Of a DNA stretch of 64,000 bases, positions 37,355-47,556 are shown piece after piece. Positions within the stretch are counted from its first letter, which is position 1. The number at the start of each line of letters is the position of its first letter. Position numbers and translations under genes: made by a program. The DNA comes from an uncultured Pelagibacteraceae bacterium (GTDB lineage: Bacteria; Pseudomonadota; Alphaproteobacteria; Pelagibacterales; Pelagibacteraceae), in NCBI GenBank assembly GCA_902592985.1, contig CACJGR010000003.1, positions 25,220 through 89,219 of the forward strand, written 5' to 3'. Under the pieces are notes generated by a model. It made no database searches and was not told the DNA's origin. It worked only from the letters and a program-made list of their open reading frames with translations.

Positions 37355-37591
37355 ATGACTAAAGGACAAAGAGCCGGGGATGGACCAATTACAGTTGAAG
37401 TTGAAAAAGATAAATCTTATTATTGGTGCTCATGTGGAAAAAGTTCGAAACAACCATTCTGTGATGCATCCCACAAAGGTACAGAATTTAGTCCAGTTGT
37501 ATATAAAGCTGAAGAAAACAAAAAAATTTTTTTTTGCACTTGTAAACAAACTAACAATCAACCATTTTGTGATGGTTCACATAACAAGTAA
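37355..37591 (+). CDS. CDGSH iron-sulfur protein with two clusters
   Basis: 78 residues with two copies of the CDGSH motif: CSCGKSSKQPFCDASH and CTCKQTNNQPFCDGSH, each able to bind a 2Fe-2S cluster through three Cys and one His. Tandem forms like this are common in bacteria; the role is likely redox or iron sensing, still uncertain. The stop is followed directly by the pirin start. Confidence 0.93.
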   Translation: MTKGQRAGDGPITVEVEKDKSYYWCSCGKSSKQPFCDASHKGTEFSPVVYKAEENKKIFFCTCKQTNNQPFCDGSHNK

Positions 37592-38428
37592 ATGAAAAAT
37601 ATAGAAGTAAGTAAAATTATTGATCCAATTTTAGCATCTGATGGTGCTGGAGTTAAATTAAAAAGAAGTATAGGAGTTGAACCAAATTATTTTGACCCCT
37701 TTTTAATGTTAGATGAATTTGGGTCAGACAATAAAGATGATTACATAGGTGGATTCCCTTCCCATCCTCACAGAGGAATTGAAACAGTTACTTATATGCT
37801 TCAAGGCGAGTTTGAACATGAAGATAGCACGGGAGCTAAAGGTAGAATGTCTTCAGGAGATGTTCAATGGATGAAAACAGGAAGTGGAATAATTCATTCA
37901 GAGATGCCTGCAATGTCTCAAGGTAGACTTCATGGGTTTCAGTTGTGGATTAACATGCCTGCTAAATTAAAAATGAGTAAGCCTAATTATATCTATATAG
38001 ATGCTGATAAAATAAGTATTCATAAAGACGATGATAAACAAGTAAAAGTAATTGCTGGGAAATTTGAAATCGCAGAAGGTTCTGTTAAAGGCCATAACGT
38101 TGAACCAATTTATTTTGATGTTGAATTAAATAAAGATAAAGAATTTAATTTTAAAATACCATCTACTCACAACACCTTTATTTATTTAATCAATGGAGAA
38201 ATAGAAATTGGTAAAAACAAACATGATCAAGTTAAAGACAGCACTTTAATACTGCTCACAAAGGGTGAAGATTTAAGCGTAAGAGCTAAATCAAATTCAA
38301 AATTCTTAGCAATCTCAGGAAAGCCAATTAATGAAGAGATAGCTAGAGGCGGTCCATTTGTGATGAATACCAAATCAGAAATCTTGCAAGCTGTCCAAGA
38401 TTACCATAATGGTACATTTGTAAAATGA
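37592..38428 (+). CDS. Pirin-family bicupin protein
   Basis: 278 residues. The N-terminal cupin metal site is FPSHPHRGIETVTYMLQGEFEHED, followed by GDVQWMKTGSGIIHSEMP. The C-terminal pirin domain ends with GGPFVMNTKSEI. Some members act as quercetinases; others have no known reaction. Its last codon overlaps the next gene by four bases (ATGA), and the CDGSH gene lies directly upstream, so the three form one redox-flavoured operon. Confidence 0.92.
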   Translation: MKNIEVSKIIDPILASDGAGVKLKRSIGVEPNYFDPFLMLDEFGSDNKDDYIGGFPSHPHRGIETVTYMLQGEFEHEDSTGAKGRMSSGDVQWMKTGSGIIHSEMPAMSQGRLHGFQLWINMPAKLKMSKPNYIYIDADKISIHKDDDKQVKVIAGKFEIAEGSVKGHNVEPIYFDVELNKDKEFNFKIPSTHNTFIYLINGEIEIGKNKHDQVKDSTLILLTKGEDLSVRAKSNSKFLAISGKPINEEIARGGPFVMNTKSEILQAVQDYHNGTFVK

Positions 38429-39396
38429 AAGCAGTAGAAATATCAAAAACTGGTGGACCAGAAGTCTTAGAAATAAAAGAAATTACTTTGGATAAACCTG
38501 GCGCGGACGAAGTAACAATTGAACATAAGGCAATTGGATTGAATTATATTGACACTTACCACAGATCTGGTCTTTACCCTTTAAAACTTCCATCTGGAAT
38601 AGGTGTTGAGGGAGCAGGAATAATAAAAAAAATAGGATCTAATGTTAAAGAATTTAGTATTGGTGATAAAATTTCTTATTCTGGAGCACCATTAGGAGCT
38701 TATTCAACTCATAGAAATTATCCAACAAAAAATCTTGTAAAAGTTCCGAATAATATTGATCTTGAAGTTGCTGCAACTTTAATGACCAAAGGTTTAACTA
38801 CTTTTTATTTGTTGCACAAAACTTATCCAGTTAAATCTGGAGAAACAATTCTATTTCATGCTGCAGCTGGAGGAGTTGGTCAAATATTTGGGCAATGGGC
38901 AAAAACTCTTGGATGTATAGTAATTGGTACTGTTGGAACTGATGAAAAAATAGATAAAGCTAAAAGTTATGGATATGATCATATAATAAATTACAACAAA
39001 GAAAATTTTTCAGAAAAAGTATTGGAAATTACAAATGGCAAAGGTGTTTCTGTAGTTTATGATGGTGTTGGTAAAACTACTCTTGAAGGTTCATTAAAAT
39101 GTCTAAGTATAAGAGGAATGATGGTGTCTTTTGGAAATGCTTCTGGAGCTTTATCTCTAATAGATGTACCAAAATTGTTACAACCAAAAGGTTTGTATTT
39201 TATAAGACCTTCTATGCAACAATATTTAAGCAAGAAAGAAGAAATTAATGAAGGTGCAAAAATTTTATTTGAAAAAATTGGATCAGGAAAAATTAAAATT
39301 GAAATATTTAAAAAGTATAAATTAGATAATGTTGTAGAAGTTCATAAAGATTTAGAATCTAGAAAAATTCTTGGACCAGCTATAATTATACCTTAG
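38425..39396 (+). CDS. NADPH-quinone oxidoreductase, zeta-crystallin type
   Basis: 323-residue zinc-free medium-chain dehydrogenase. Catalytic-domain motif NYIDTYHRSGLYPLKLPSG and VEGAGIIKKIGSNVKEFSIGD are followed by the Rossmann motif AAAGGVGQIFGQWAKTLG. It reduces quinones with NADPH in known members. It shares start-stop overlap with the pirin gene and converges on a DUF2721 gene. Confidence 0.94.
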   Translation: MKAVEISKTGGPEVLEIKEITLDKPGADEVTIEHKAIGLNYIDTYHRSGLYPLKLPSGIGVEGAGIIKKIGSNVKEFSIGDKISYSGAPLGAYSTHRNYPTKNLVKVPNNIDLEVAATLMTKGLTTFYLLHKTYPVKSGETILFHAAAGGVGQIFGQWAKTLGCIVIGTVGTDEKIDKAKSYGYDHIINYNKENFSEKVLEITNGKGVSVVYDGVGKTTLEGSLKCLSIRGMMVSFGNASGALSLIDVPKLLQPKGLYFIRPSMQQYLSKKEEINEGAKILFEKIGSGKIKIEIFKKYKLDNVVEVHKDLESRKILGPAIIIP

Positions 39397-39797
39397 TCTA
39401 AATCAATTTTCATATCTGACAAATGTAATTTTAACGTTTCAGTTGATAGATGAATATCTCTAATAAAAAATAGGACAGAAACTATCATTGCCAAACAGCA
39501 TGAGCCAAAAATAATTCGTGCCAAAAAGATCATGTCTAAATAAAGAGCAAAAACTGTTAACATATTAAATAAAAATCCAAAACTTGCACACGCTAGAGTA
39601 TATTTTAACCATTTAACTCTTCCATTTAAATTAATAAGCTGCTTTTCCCACTCTGGCGGAATATGTTTTTCCCAAACATATTCATCGTGTATTTTTCTTA
39701 TTAGATTGCTCAGTGTATGAAAACGATTACCATAAACACTCATCAAAAGCGGTATAGCAGGAAACATTAAAGCAGTTACTGTATAATCTATATTCAT
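39393..39797 (-). CDS. DUF2721-family membrane protein
   Basis: 134 residues. One helix at the N terminus (VTALMFPAIPLLMSVY) is followed by RFHTLSNLIRKIHDEY and then two more helices. The layout resembles DUF2721, a family without a known function. It is on the minus strand between two plus-strand operons; its end overlaps the quinone oxidoreductase by four bases. Confidence 0.75.
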   Translation of the reverse strand: MNIDYTVTALMFPAIPLLMSVYGNRFHTLSNLIRKIHDEYVWEKHIPPEWEKQLINLNGRVKWLKYTLACASFGFLFNMLTVFALYLDMIFLARIIFGSCCLAMIVSVLFFIRDIHLSTETLKLHLSDMKIDLD

Positions 39798-39850
39798 AAC
39801 GAATCAGTTTGATTATGAAACTAGCCTTTGCTATTTACAAGTAAATTTTA

Positions 39851-40714
39851 ATGAAACAATTAAATCTCTTTATCGAATTAATAAGATTAAAAAAACCAAT
39901 AGGTTTTATGCTTTTATTTTGGCCCTGTGCATGGGGGTTGACTATCGCTTATAATTTTTCAAATAACATTAATATTTATTTCTTTTATTTGTTTTTATTT
40001 TTTTTGGGTTCAGTCTTAATGAGATCAGCAGGTTGTATTGTAAATGATATCATTGATCAAGAATTTGATAAAAAAGTAGAAAGAACAAAAAATAGACCTA
40101 TTGCTTCCGGCAAAGTTTCTAAAAAACTTGGGTTAATTTATGCTTTAATTCTTTGTTTGCTAGCTTTTTTAATTTTAATTAACTTTAATTGGTTCACCAT
40201 TATATTAGCTCTAGGTTCTATGCCGCTTGCTTTTAGTTATCCATTAATGAAAAGATATACATATTGGCCTCAATTATTCTTGGGTATAACTTTTAATTAT
40301 GGATTAATTTTAGGATGGGTTTCCATTAAAAATAGTTTAGATATTGTTCCAATAATATTTTACATTGGGGCCATATTTTGGACACTTGGATACGACACGA
40401 TATACGGGTTTCAAGACATAAAAGACGATGAAATAATAGGTATTAAATCAACATCAATAAAATTTAAAAAAAAACCAATCTTTTTTTTAACAATATGTTA
40501 TTCAATTTTTATTTTTATTACTTTGGTGGTAGGTATTTTAATGAAATTTAATTATATATTTTTTATAATTTTAATTTTTCCATTTTTACATTTATTTGTA
40601 CATCAAATTAAAAAAATCAATATTAGTGATACTTCAAATTGTTTAAAAACTTTTAGAAGTAATAATTTTTTTGGCCTATTAATTTTATTAACCATTGTAA
40701 TAGGAAAGGTTTAA
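39851..40714 (+). CDS. ubiA: 4-hydroxybenzoate polyprenyltransferase
   Basis: 287-residue membrane prenyltransferase that makes the lipid-linked precursor of ubiquinone. The two Asp-rich motifs are CIVNDIIDQEFDKKVERTKNRP and YDTIYGFQDIKDDEIIG, both containing the Mg-pyrophosphate aspartates. It has about eight or nine helices. It is followed four bases later by msbA. Confidence 0.95.
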   Translation: MKQLNLFIELIRLKKPIGFMLLFWPCAWGLTIAYNFSNNINIYFFYLFLFFLGSVLMRSAGCIVNDIIDQEFDKKVERTKNRPIASGKVSKKLGLIYALILCLLAFLILINFNWFTIILALGSMPLAFSYPLMKRYTYWPQLFLGITFNYGLILGWVSIKNSLDIVPIIFYIGAIFWTLGYDTIYGFQDIKDDEIIGIKSTSIKFKKKPIFFLTICYSIFIFITLVVGILMKFNYIFFIILIFPFLHLFVHQIKKINISDTSNCLKTFRSNNFFGLLILLTIVIGKV

Positions 40715-40718
40715 ATTA

Positions 40719-42458
40719 ATGAACAACACTAATATTCTTAAAAGACTTTATCGAGATTATACAAGTAGGTTTTTAAAAAAAATATTAATTTCTGTTTTTT
40801 TTTCAATTCTTTTAGCCGGAAGTACTTCTGCAATTGCATATCTTCTTGACCCTGCAATTAAAAAAATATTTCTTGAAAAAGATCAAACATTAATTTTAAT
40901 TATTCCTGCCCTAATAATTATTGCTTTTACAATTAAAGGTTTGTCTCTTTATCTTGCAAAAGTAATAATGATAAATGTAGCCACAGAAGTTAGCAGAAAT
41001 ATTCAATGTGATATGTTTCGTTCATTAATAAATGCTGATACTCAATTAATAGAAAATAAACATTCTGGAAAATTTATATCTAACCTTACAAATGATGTTA
41101 ATATGATAACAAACCTAGTAAGCACTGCTATACTAAACCTATTTAAGGACAGTCTGACATTAATTGGGCTACTGACTGTTATGTTTTTTCAGAATTGGAA
41201 GCTCTCAATAATTGCATTAATAATGATTCCTTTAGCGTCTTTTGCTGCAAGAAGCTTAGGTAAAAGAATGGGCAAAGTTTCGACACAACAAATGGTAGAA
41301 GCTGGTTTTTTAAATACATTTTTAATTGAAGTTTTTAAAAATCACAAACTTATAAAAATATTTCAAAAAGAAAATTATGAAAATTCTAGAGCAGAAAAAT
41401 TTATCGATGCTGTAAGAGTAAAAGCACAAAAAATTGCTATCGTATTTGTTAGAGCTTCTCCTATTATGGAAGTACTTACAGGTATAATGATTGGAATATT
41501 AATATTTTATTCTGGAAAACTTATAATAAATGACGAATTAAACATAAATAATTTTTTTTCTTTTTTGGCAGCAATGATGTTGGCATATCAACCAGTAAGA
41601 TCTCTTGCAACTTTAAATATAGCTATCAGTCAAGGGCTAGCTAGTGCTAGAAGAATTTTGCCAATAATTGATGATAAAAATAAAATTGTTGATAATAAAG
41701 ATAGCTCTGAAATTAAATTGATAAATGGAGATATTAATTTTAAAGATATTTATTTTCAATATAACAATAATGAAACTCAAGTTTTAAAATCTGTAAATTT
41801 AAATATTCTAGGTGGTAAAATGACATCCCTGGTTGGCCATAGCGGTGCTGGAAAATCAACTATTTTAAATTTAATTCCAAGACTTTACGACTGCACTTCT
41901 GGAGATATAATGATTGACAATCAATCAATATATAAATCAACAATATATTCCTTAAGAAAAAACATTTCTTTAGTTAGTCAAGACACTACTTTATTTGATG
42001 ATACTGTGAAAAATAATATTGCGTATGCAAATTTTAATGCAAGTCAAAAAGAAATAGAAGAAGCGGCAAAATATTCTTATGCTGATGAGTTTATAGATAA
42101 ATTACCAAACAAATATGACACTATAATTGGAGAAAATGGTATTAAACTTTCAGGTGGAGAAAAACAAAGGTTATCCATTGCAAGAGCAATATTAAAAAAA
42201 AGTCCTATTATACTTCTGGATGAAGCAACATCTTCTCTTGATTCAGAAACAGAAAGTAAAATTCAAAAAGCAATTAATTTTCTTACAAAAAATAGGACTA
42301 CCATTGTAATTGCGCATAGATTATCAACTATTTTAAATTCTGATAAAATTTATGTAATTGAAGGTGGAAAAGTTATTAGTGAAGGAAGTCATAAAGAATT
42401 ATTATTAAATTCATCTGTGTATAAAAATTTTTACGAAAAACAAATTAAAAAAAATTGA
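40719..42458 (+). CDS. msbA: ABC transporter, lipid A flippase MsbA type
   Basis: 579-residue half-transporter. Six membrane helices occupy about residues 15-320. The ATPase domain has Walker A GHSGAGKST, signature LSGGEKQRLSIARAIL, Walker B PIILLDEATSSLD and the His switch IAHRLST. The location before waaA, lpxK and lpxL supports lipid A export. Similar transporters handle other lipids, so the substrate is inferred. The stop overlaps the next ATG by one base (TGATG). Confidence 0.93.
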   Translation: MNNTNILKRLYRDYTSRFLKKILISVFFSILLAGSTSAIAYLLDPAIKKIFLEKDQTLILIIPALIIIAFTIKGLSLYLAKVIMINVATEVSRNIQCDMFRSLINADTQLIENKHSGKFISNLTNDVNMITNLVSTAILNLFKDSLTLIGLLTVMFFQNWKLSIIALIMIPLASFAARSLGKRMGKVSTQQMVEAGFLNTFLIEVFKNHKLIKIFQKENYENSRAEKFIDAVRVKAQKIAIVFVRASPIMEVLTGIMIGILIFYSGKLIINDELNINNFFSFLAAMMLAYQPVRSLATLNIAISQGLASARRILPIIDDKNKIVDNKDSSEIKLINGDINFKDIYFQYNNNETQVLKSVNLNILGGKMTSLVGHSGAGKSTILNLIPRLYDCTSGDIMIDNQSIYKSTIYSLRKNISLVSQDTTLFDDTVKNNIAYANFNASQKEIEEAAKYSYADEFIDKLPNKYDTIIGENGIKLSGGEKQRLSIARAILKKSPIILLDEATSSLDSETESKIQKAINFLTKNRTTIVIAHRLSTILNSDKIYVIEGGKVISEGSHKELLLNSSVYKNFYEKQIKKN

Positions 42459-43705
42459 TGATATTTTGTTATAGAATAATAATAAATTTTATAATAATTC
42501 TATCACCTTTAATAATATTAATAAGATTATTAAAAAAAAAAGAACATCCAATTAGATTTAAGGAAAAATTCTGCTTCTTTTCCAAAAAAAGAGGACAAGG
42601 AAAACTTGTATGGTTTCATGTAGCAAGTGTAGGGGAAATTCTAAGTATAATTCCTTTAATTGAAAAATTAGAAAAAAATAAAAACATAAATAGAATATTA
42701 ATAACATCTTCTACATTAAGCTCATCAAATATTTTTTTAAAATTTAAATTTAAAAAAACTATTCATCAATTTTTTCCAATAGATTCAAATTTTTTTACTA
42801 AAAAATTTATAGAGTATTGGAAACCATCATTGGCTATTTTTGTTGAATCTGAAATTTGGCCAAATATAATATTGAATTTAAAAAGTAAAAATATTTCTCT
42901 CATTTTGTTAAATGCCAGAATAACTAAAAAATCTTACAAAAAATGGAAAAAAATATCCTTTTTTTCTAAATCAATATTTAATAAATTTGATGTTTGTTTA
43001 GCACAAAATGATGAAACAAAAAATTATCTTAAAAAACTAGGTGCAAAAAATATTAAAAAATTAGGAAATTTAAAGTTCTCTGAAACAAATTTAAAAAATA
43101 CAAACAAAATTAGTAGAAACATTCAAAAATTTTTTAAATCAAAAAAAATATTATTTGGAGCAATTAGTACTCATCAAAATGAGGAAATGTTTTGTACAAA
43201 AATACATACTGATTTAAAAAAAAAATATATAAATGGAATTACTATTATCATTCCTAGACATATTCATAGAGCATCAGATATTAAAGAAAAAATAGAAAAA
43301 TTTGGGTTGAAAGTTCATTTGCACAGTTCTAGCAAAAAAATAGATAATAAGATTGATATATACTTAGTGGACACTTTTGGAGAAACAAAATTATTTATAA
43401 AAATTTGTAAGATTGTTTTTTTAGGTGGTTCATTAATCCAACATGGTGGACAAAATCCTCTAGAAGCTGCGAGACTAGGGTGCAAAGTTATTCATGGTCC
43501 TAATATTGATAACTTTTTAGAAGTTTATAGTTTATTAAATAAAAATAATATTTCGTCAAAAATAAGAACTATAAGCCAAGCCAGAGGTATAGTTCAAAAA
43601 AGTTTAAGCAATAAATTTAGTTCTAATAAAATTAGAAAAAAATTAAATTCTATAGGAAATGAAGTATTATTAAACAATCAAAAGGAGATTAATAAATATA
43701 TATAA
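42458..43705 (+). CDS. waaA: 3-deoxy-D-manno-octulosonic acid (Kdo) transferase
   Basis: 415 residues from the ATG at 42458; a TTG at 42455 would add one Met. An N-terminal membrane anchor is followed by the family motif FHVASVGEILSIIPLIE, SPVDS-like FPIDSNFF, and VESEIWPNIILNLK. GGSLIQHGGQNPLEAARLG is the donor-binding glycine-rich site. It transfers Kdo from CMP-Kdo to lipid A precursor. Confidence 0.95.
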   Translation: MIFCYRIIINFIIILSPLIILIRLLKKKEHPIRFKEKFCFFSKKRGQGKLVWFHVASVGEILSIIPLIEKLEKNKNINRILITSSTLSSSNIFLKFKFKKTIHQFFPIDSNFFTKKFIEYWKPSLAIFVESEIWPNIILNLKSKNISLILLNARITKKSYKKWKKISFFSKSIFNKFDVCLAQNDETKNYLKKLGAKNIKKLGNLKFSETNLKNTNKISRNIQKFFKSKKILFGAISTHQNEEMFCTKIHTDLKKKYINGITIIIPRHIHRASDIKEKIEKFGLKVHLHSSSKKIDNKIDIYLVDTFGETKLFIKICKIVFLGGSLIQHGGQNPLEAARLGCKVIHGPNIDNFLEVYSLLNKNNISSKIRTISQARGIVQKSLSNKFSSNKIRKKLNSIGNEVLLNNQKEINKYI

Positions 43706-44632
43706 ATGAAATTTAAAAAGCCAAAATTTTGGGATAGTTCGGGATTTTCTTTTTGGGTTATTTTATTTTTTCCTTTTTCAATATTATTTTTATTATTTTC
43801 TATTATAAAAAAATTACAATCATCTAAAGATTTTCCAGTACCAATTATATGTGTAGGCAATATTTATCTAGGCGGCACTGGAAAAACACCCTTGGTGTCA
43901 GAAATTTTTAAAATTACTAAATTATTAGGAAAAAATCCTGCATTCGTTAAAAAATACTACGTTTATCTTAAAGATGAAATAACAATGCTAAAAAAAATAG
44001 GAAAAATTTTTGTTTCTAAAAACAGAATAGAGGCAATAGAATCTCTAATAAAAAATAAAAATGATTTGGCTATCTTAGATGATGGTTTTCAAGATTTTAC
44101 TATAAGTAAAAATTTATCAATTGTTTGTTTCAATCAAGAACAATGGATTGGAAATGGTTTCATAATACCTTCTGGTCCCTTAAGAGAAAAACTTTCAGCA
44201 TTAAAAAGAGCACATTGTGTTTTTATAAATGGAAAAGTTGATACTAGGATTGAAAATGAAATATATAAACAAAACAAGAAGATAAAAATTTATTACTCAA
44301 AATATAAACCTTTAGATATCAATAAATTTAAAAATAAAGCAATAATAGCTTTTTCTGGAATAGGTAATCCGACAAATTTTTTTAATCTATTGAGAGAAAA
44401 TAATTTGCTTTTAAAAGAAGTATTTTATTATCCCGATCACCATAATTTTTCAAAAATAGAACTTGATAACCTAATAAATAAAGCAAAAATTAATAACGCA
44501 GTACTACTTACAACAGAAAAAGATTATTGCAGGATTGATAACAATTACAAAAAAAATGTTGAATTTTTAAAAATTGAATTAGAAATAGAGAATAAAAACA
44601 ATTTTATAGAATTAATAAAGAAAAGTATATGA
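43706..44632 (+). CDS. lpxK: Tetraacyldisaccharide 4'-kinase
   Basis: 308 residues. The P-loop is ICVGNIYLGGTGKTPLV, followed by LLDDGFQD-like AILDDGFQDFTI and the pair HHNFS near the C terminus. It phosphorylates the 4' position of lipid A. The ATG follows the waaA stop directly, and the end overlaps the next gene by four bases. Confidence 0.94.
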   Translation: MKFKKPKFWDSSGFSFWVILFFPFSILFLLFSIIKKLQSSKDFPVPIICVGNIYLGGTGKTPLVSEIFKITKLLGKNPAFVKKYYVYLKDEITMLKKIGKIFVSKNRIEAIESLIKNKNDLAILDDGFQDFTISKNLSIVCFNQEQWIGNGFIIPSGPLREKLSALKRAHCVFINGKVDTRIENEIYKQNKKIKIYYSKYKPLDINKFKNKAIIAFSGIGNPTNFFNLLRENNLLLKEVFYYPDHHNFSKIELDNLINKAKINNAVLLTTEKDYCRIDNNYKKNVEFLKIELEIENKNNFIELIKKSI

Positions 44633-45504
44633 AAATTATAAAATATTTTTTTGAATTTATAATTATAATTTCTTTGTTTTGCATTTTTAAAATAATAGGA
44701 CTTAAAAATGCATCAGGCCTCGGAAGTATTCTAGGAAAAATCATTGGTCCTTTTTTTAGATCAAAAAATATAATTAAACAAAATATTAAAATTGGATTAG
44801 GCAACCTTGACAAGAAAAAAGAGGAAGAAATCATAAATGGAATGTGGTCAAATATTGGGAGGACTTTTGCCGAATATATTTTTTTAAAAAATTTCAAATT
44901 AAATAAAACTGGTTTTAATCATATAAAAATCACAGGAATTGAATATATAGATCAAATAAAAAAATCTAATAAACCAGTAGTTTTTTTTTCAGGCCATTTT
45001 GCAAATTTTGAACTTATGGCTATGGAACTAGATAAATTTGGAATTAAACTTGCAGCGATTTATAGACCATTAAATAATTTTTTTTTAAATCCAGTCATGG
45101 AATATTTAAGAATAAAATACATTTGCCCCATTCAAATTCCAAAGGGTGTGTCTGGTTCTAGAGAAATAGTAAAAAAAATCAAAAATGGGTACAGTATTGC
45201 ACTAATGGTAGATCAACGCGTTAGCGAGGGCCCAAGAATATCTTTTTTCAATAAAGAGGCGCATACAACTACTATTCCAGCACAAATAGCTCTCAAATAT
45301 AATTGTAAACTAGTCCCAATATATATTGAAAGAAAAAACGGAATTAATTTTGAAATGGTTATTCATAAGCCATATGAAATAACAAAAACTGAAGTACATG
45401 AAGAAGACATAAAAAATAATTCTTTAACAATTAACGAAAATATTGAAAAAATGATTATTAAAAATCCAGCACAGTGGATTTGGACTCATGATCGTTGGAA
45501 ATAA
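44629..45504 (+). CDS. lpxL: Lipid A late acyltransferase (LpxL/HtrB family)
   Basis: 291 residues with an N-terminal anchor. The acyltransferase box HX4E is GHFANFELMA, followed by the block around VDQRVSEGPRISFFNKEAHTTTIPA. It adds secondary acyl chains to Kdo2-lipid IV(A). It is the last gene of the lipid A cluster. Confidence 0.93.
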   Translation: MKIIKYFFEFIIIISLFCIFKIIGLKNASGLGSILGKIIGPFFRSKNIIKQNIKIGLGNLDKKKEEEIINGMWSNIGRTFAEYIFLKNFKLNKTGFNHIKITGIEYIDQIKKSNKPVVFFSGHFANFELMAMELDKFGIKLAAIYRPLNNFFLNPVMEYLRIKYICPIQIPKGVSGSREIVKKIKNGYSIALMVDQRVSEGPRISFFNKEAHTTTIPAQIALKYNCKLVPIYIERKNGINFEMVIHKPYEITKTEVHEEDIKNNSLTINENIEKMIIKNPAQWIWTHDRWK

Positions 45505-45505
45505 T

Positions 45506-45706
45506 TTAACTCTTTTTGATTAATCCTTCTTTTCTCTTATCTGCTTCTACATAAGAGAAGTAAGCTTCTTGTAATTCTACATTCCAATACGTAAGTTTAT
45601 CTAAATAAATTTTCTTACCTGATACTGCACAAATTACATGATCCCCGTCTTCTATTATTTTGAAATTATTTGGAAAATATTTTATTGTGGCTAATTTATT
45701 TTTCAT
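45506..45706 (-). CDS. DUF2093 protein
   Basis: 66-residue protein. Core ATIKYFPNNFKIIEDGDHVICAVSGKKIYLDKLTYWNVELQEAYFS matches the alphaproteobacterial DUF2093 family, which has no established role; the single CAVSG..IYLDKLTYWNV segment is its marker. It has a single Cys. It starts 21 bases from the divergent purD gene and ends close to lpxL. Confidence 0.82.
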   Translation of the reverse strand: MKNKLATIKYFPNNFKIIEDGDHVICAVSGKKIYLDKLTYWNVELQEAYFSYVEADKRKEGLIKKS

Positions 45707-45727
45707 TAGATAGAAAGATGATTATAT

Positions 45728-46993
45728 ATGATTATAAGTGTTATAGGAAGTGGTGGAAGAGAACATGCAATCTGCAAAAAAATATCTGAGTCCCCACAAG
45801 CAAGTAAAATTTATTGTATACCTGGCAATGCTGGAACAAGTGAAACAGCTGAAAATATTGAAATCGATATAAATAATTTTGATAAGATTAAGAATTTTTT
45901 AATAAAATCAAAAACTGATTTAGTTGTAGTTGGACCAGAAAAACCTTTGGTTAATGGAATAGTAAATTTACTAGAAAAAGAAAAAATTAAAGTCTTTGGC
46001 CCAAAAAAAATATCCTCTCAGCTTGAAGGATCAAAAATTTTCACAAAAAAAATTTGTAAAAAATATAACATTCCTACAGCAAATTTTGGTATTTTTAAAA
46101 ATATTGAAGATGCAATTAAATTTTTAAAATCTAGCAATTTTCCAATTGTAGTTAAAGCTGATGGATTAGCTTCAGGCAAAGGAGTTTACATATGTGAAAA
46201 TGCATATGATGCAAATGAAGCTGTAAAGGAAATATTTGGTGGAAAATTTGGTGAAACAAAAAATGTTTTAATTGAGGATTTTTTAAAAGGTGATGAAATG
46301 AGTTTTTTTGTAATATGTGATGGAAAAAACTTTAAAAAATTTCAAACTGCTCAAGATCACAAAAGAGTATTTGAAGGGGACAAGGGAAAAAATACAGGTG
46401 GTATGGGTGCTTATTCACCCTCAGGATTAATTAATTTTAATTTAGAAAAAAAAATAGTTGATAAAATTATTAGGCCTACTTTGAAAGCAATTAAAGATTT
46501 AGGAGAAAATTACAAAGGTTTTTTATATGCAGGTTTAATGATTAAAAATAATGAACCATACCTAATAGAGTATAATGTAAGAATGGGTGATCCAGAATGT
46601 CAAACTATATTGCCATTATTAAAAACAGATTTTCTTAAAATTATTAATTCGTGCTGTGATGGGAAATTAGATAATTTAATAATTGAGTGGAAAGATCAAA
46701 AAAGCCTGTGTGTCGTTGTTTGTTCTAAGGGATATCCAGAAAAGTTTCAAAATAACTTGAAAATAGATAATTTAAAAAAACTAAATTTAGATAAAAATGA
46801 TTATGTTTTTCACGCAGGAACAAAAAAAAATAATGGTGATATTTTTTCAAATGGTGGTAGGGTATTAAACTTTGTTACCATTTCTTCAAGTTACAAAAAG
46901 TCAAGAGAAAAAGTATTAAAATTAATTAATAATTTAAATTGGTCCAATAGTTTTTTTAGAAAAGATATTGGATTTAAAGTCATAGATAAATGA
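45728..46993 (+). CDS. purD: Phosphoribosylamine-glycine ligase
   Basis: 421-residue ATP-grasp enzyme of purine synthesis. Seen are VIGSGGREHAI at the N terminus, the ATP-grasp loop FPIVVKADGLASGKGVYIC, TAQDHKRVFEGDKGKNTGGMGAYSP, and the metal motif YNVRMGDPECQ. Overlaps rsmD by four bases (ATGA). Confidence 0.97.
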   Translation: MIISVIGSGGREHAICKKISESPQASKIYCIPGNAGTSETAENIEIDINNFDKIKNFLIKSKTDLVVVGPEKPLVNGIVNLLEKEKIKVFGPKKISSQLEGSKIFTKKICKKYNIPTANFGIFKNIEDAIKFLKSSNFPIVVKADGLASGKGVYICENAYDANEAVKEIFGGKFGETKNVLIEDFLKGDEMSFFVICDGKNFKKFQTAQDHKRVFEGDKGKNTGGMGAYSPSGLINFNLEKKIVDKIIRPTLKAIKDLGENYKGFLYAGLMIKNNEPYLIEYNVRMGDPECQTILPLLKTDFLKIINSCCDGKLDNLIIEWKDQKSLCVVVCSKGYPEKFQNNLKIDNLKKLNLDKNDYVFHAGTKKNNGDIFSNGGRVLNFVTISSSYKKSREKVLKLINNLNWSNSFFRKDIGFKVIDK

Positions 46994-47556
46994 GAATTAT
47001 TGCTGGTGATTATAAAGGTAGAAAAATATTTGAACCTATAGACAAAGAAACAAGACCTTTAAAAGATTTAACTAAAGAGTCTATTTTTAATATTCTTGAA
47101 CATTCTAAAAATGCAAAAGTTTCTATAAAAAAATCTAATGTTCTAGATATATTTTCAGGAACAGGGTCATTTGGCTTAGAATGCGTATCTAGGGGAGCTG
47201 CAAAAGTTTTTTTCATTGAACAACATAAACCGTCAATAAAAATTATAATTAAAAATATTGAAAAATTTAATTGTGAAAAAAAAATAAAATTATTTTCTAA
47301 AAATGTATTTGATTTAAAAAAAATTAAAAAAATTAGAGAAAATAAATTTAATATAATTTTTTTAGATCCACCTTATAAAGAAAAAAATATACCCCTGCTT
47401 CTAAATGAAATTAATCAAATGAAACTTTTAATTAAAGAAGGAATTATAGTTTTGCATAGACATAGAAAATCAAATGATAATTTTGATACTAGATTCAAAA
47501 TTTTGAGAGCAGAAAATTATGGAATATCAAAGATAATTTTTGGTAAATTTATTTAA
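46990..47556 (+). CDS. rsmD: 16S rRNA (guanine-966-N2)-methyltransferase
   Basis: 188 residues. RIIAGDYKGRKIFEP leads the protein, the SAM-binding motif is VLDIFSGTGSFGLECVSRGA, and the catalytic DPPY is IIFLDPPYKE. It methylates G966 in the 30S head. Its last four bases overlap the convergent pgi gene. Confidence 0.95.
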   Translation: MRIIAGDYKGRKIFEPIDKETRPLKDLTKESIFNILEHSKNAKVSIKKSNVLDIFSGTGSFGLECVSRGAAKVFFIEQHKPSIKIIIKNIEKFNCEKKIKLFSKNVFDLKKIKKIRENKFNIIFLDPPYKEKNIPLLLNEINQMKLLIKEGIIVLHRHRKSNDNFDTRFKILRAENYGISKIIFGKFI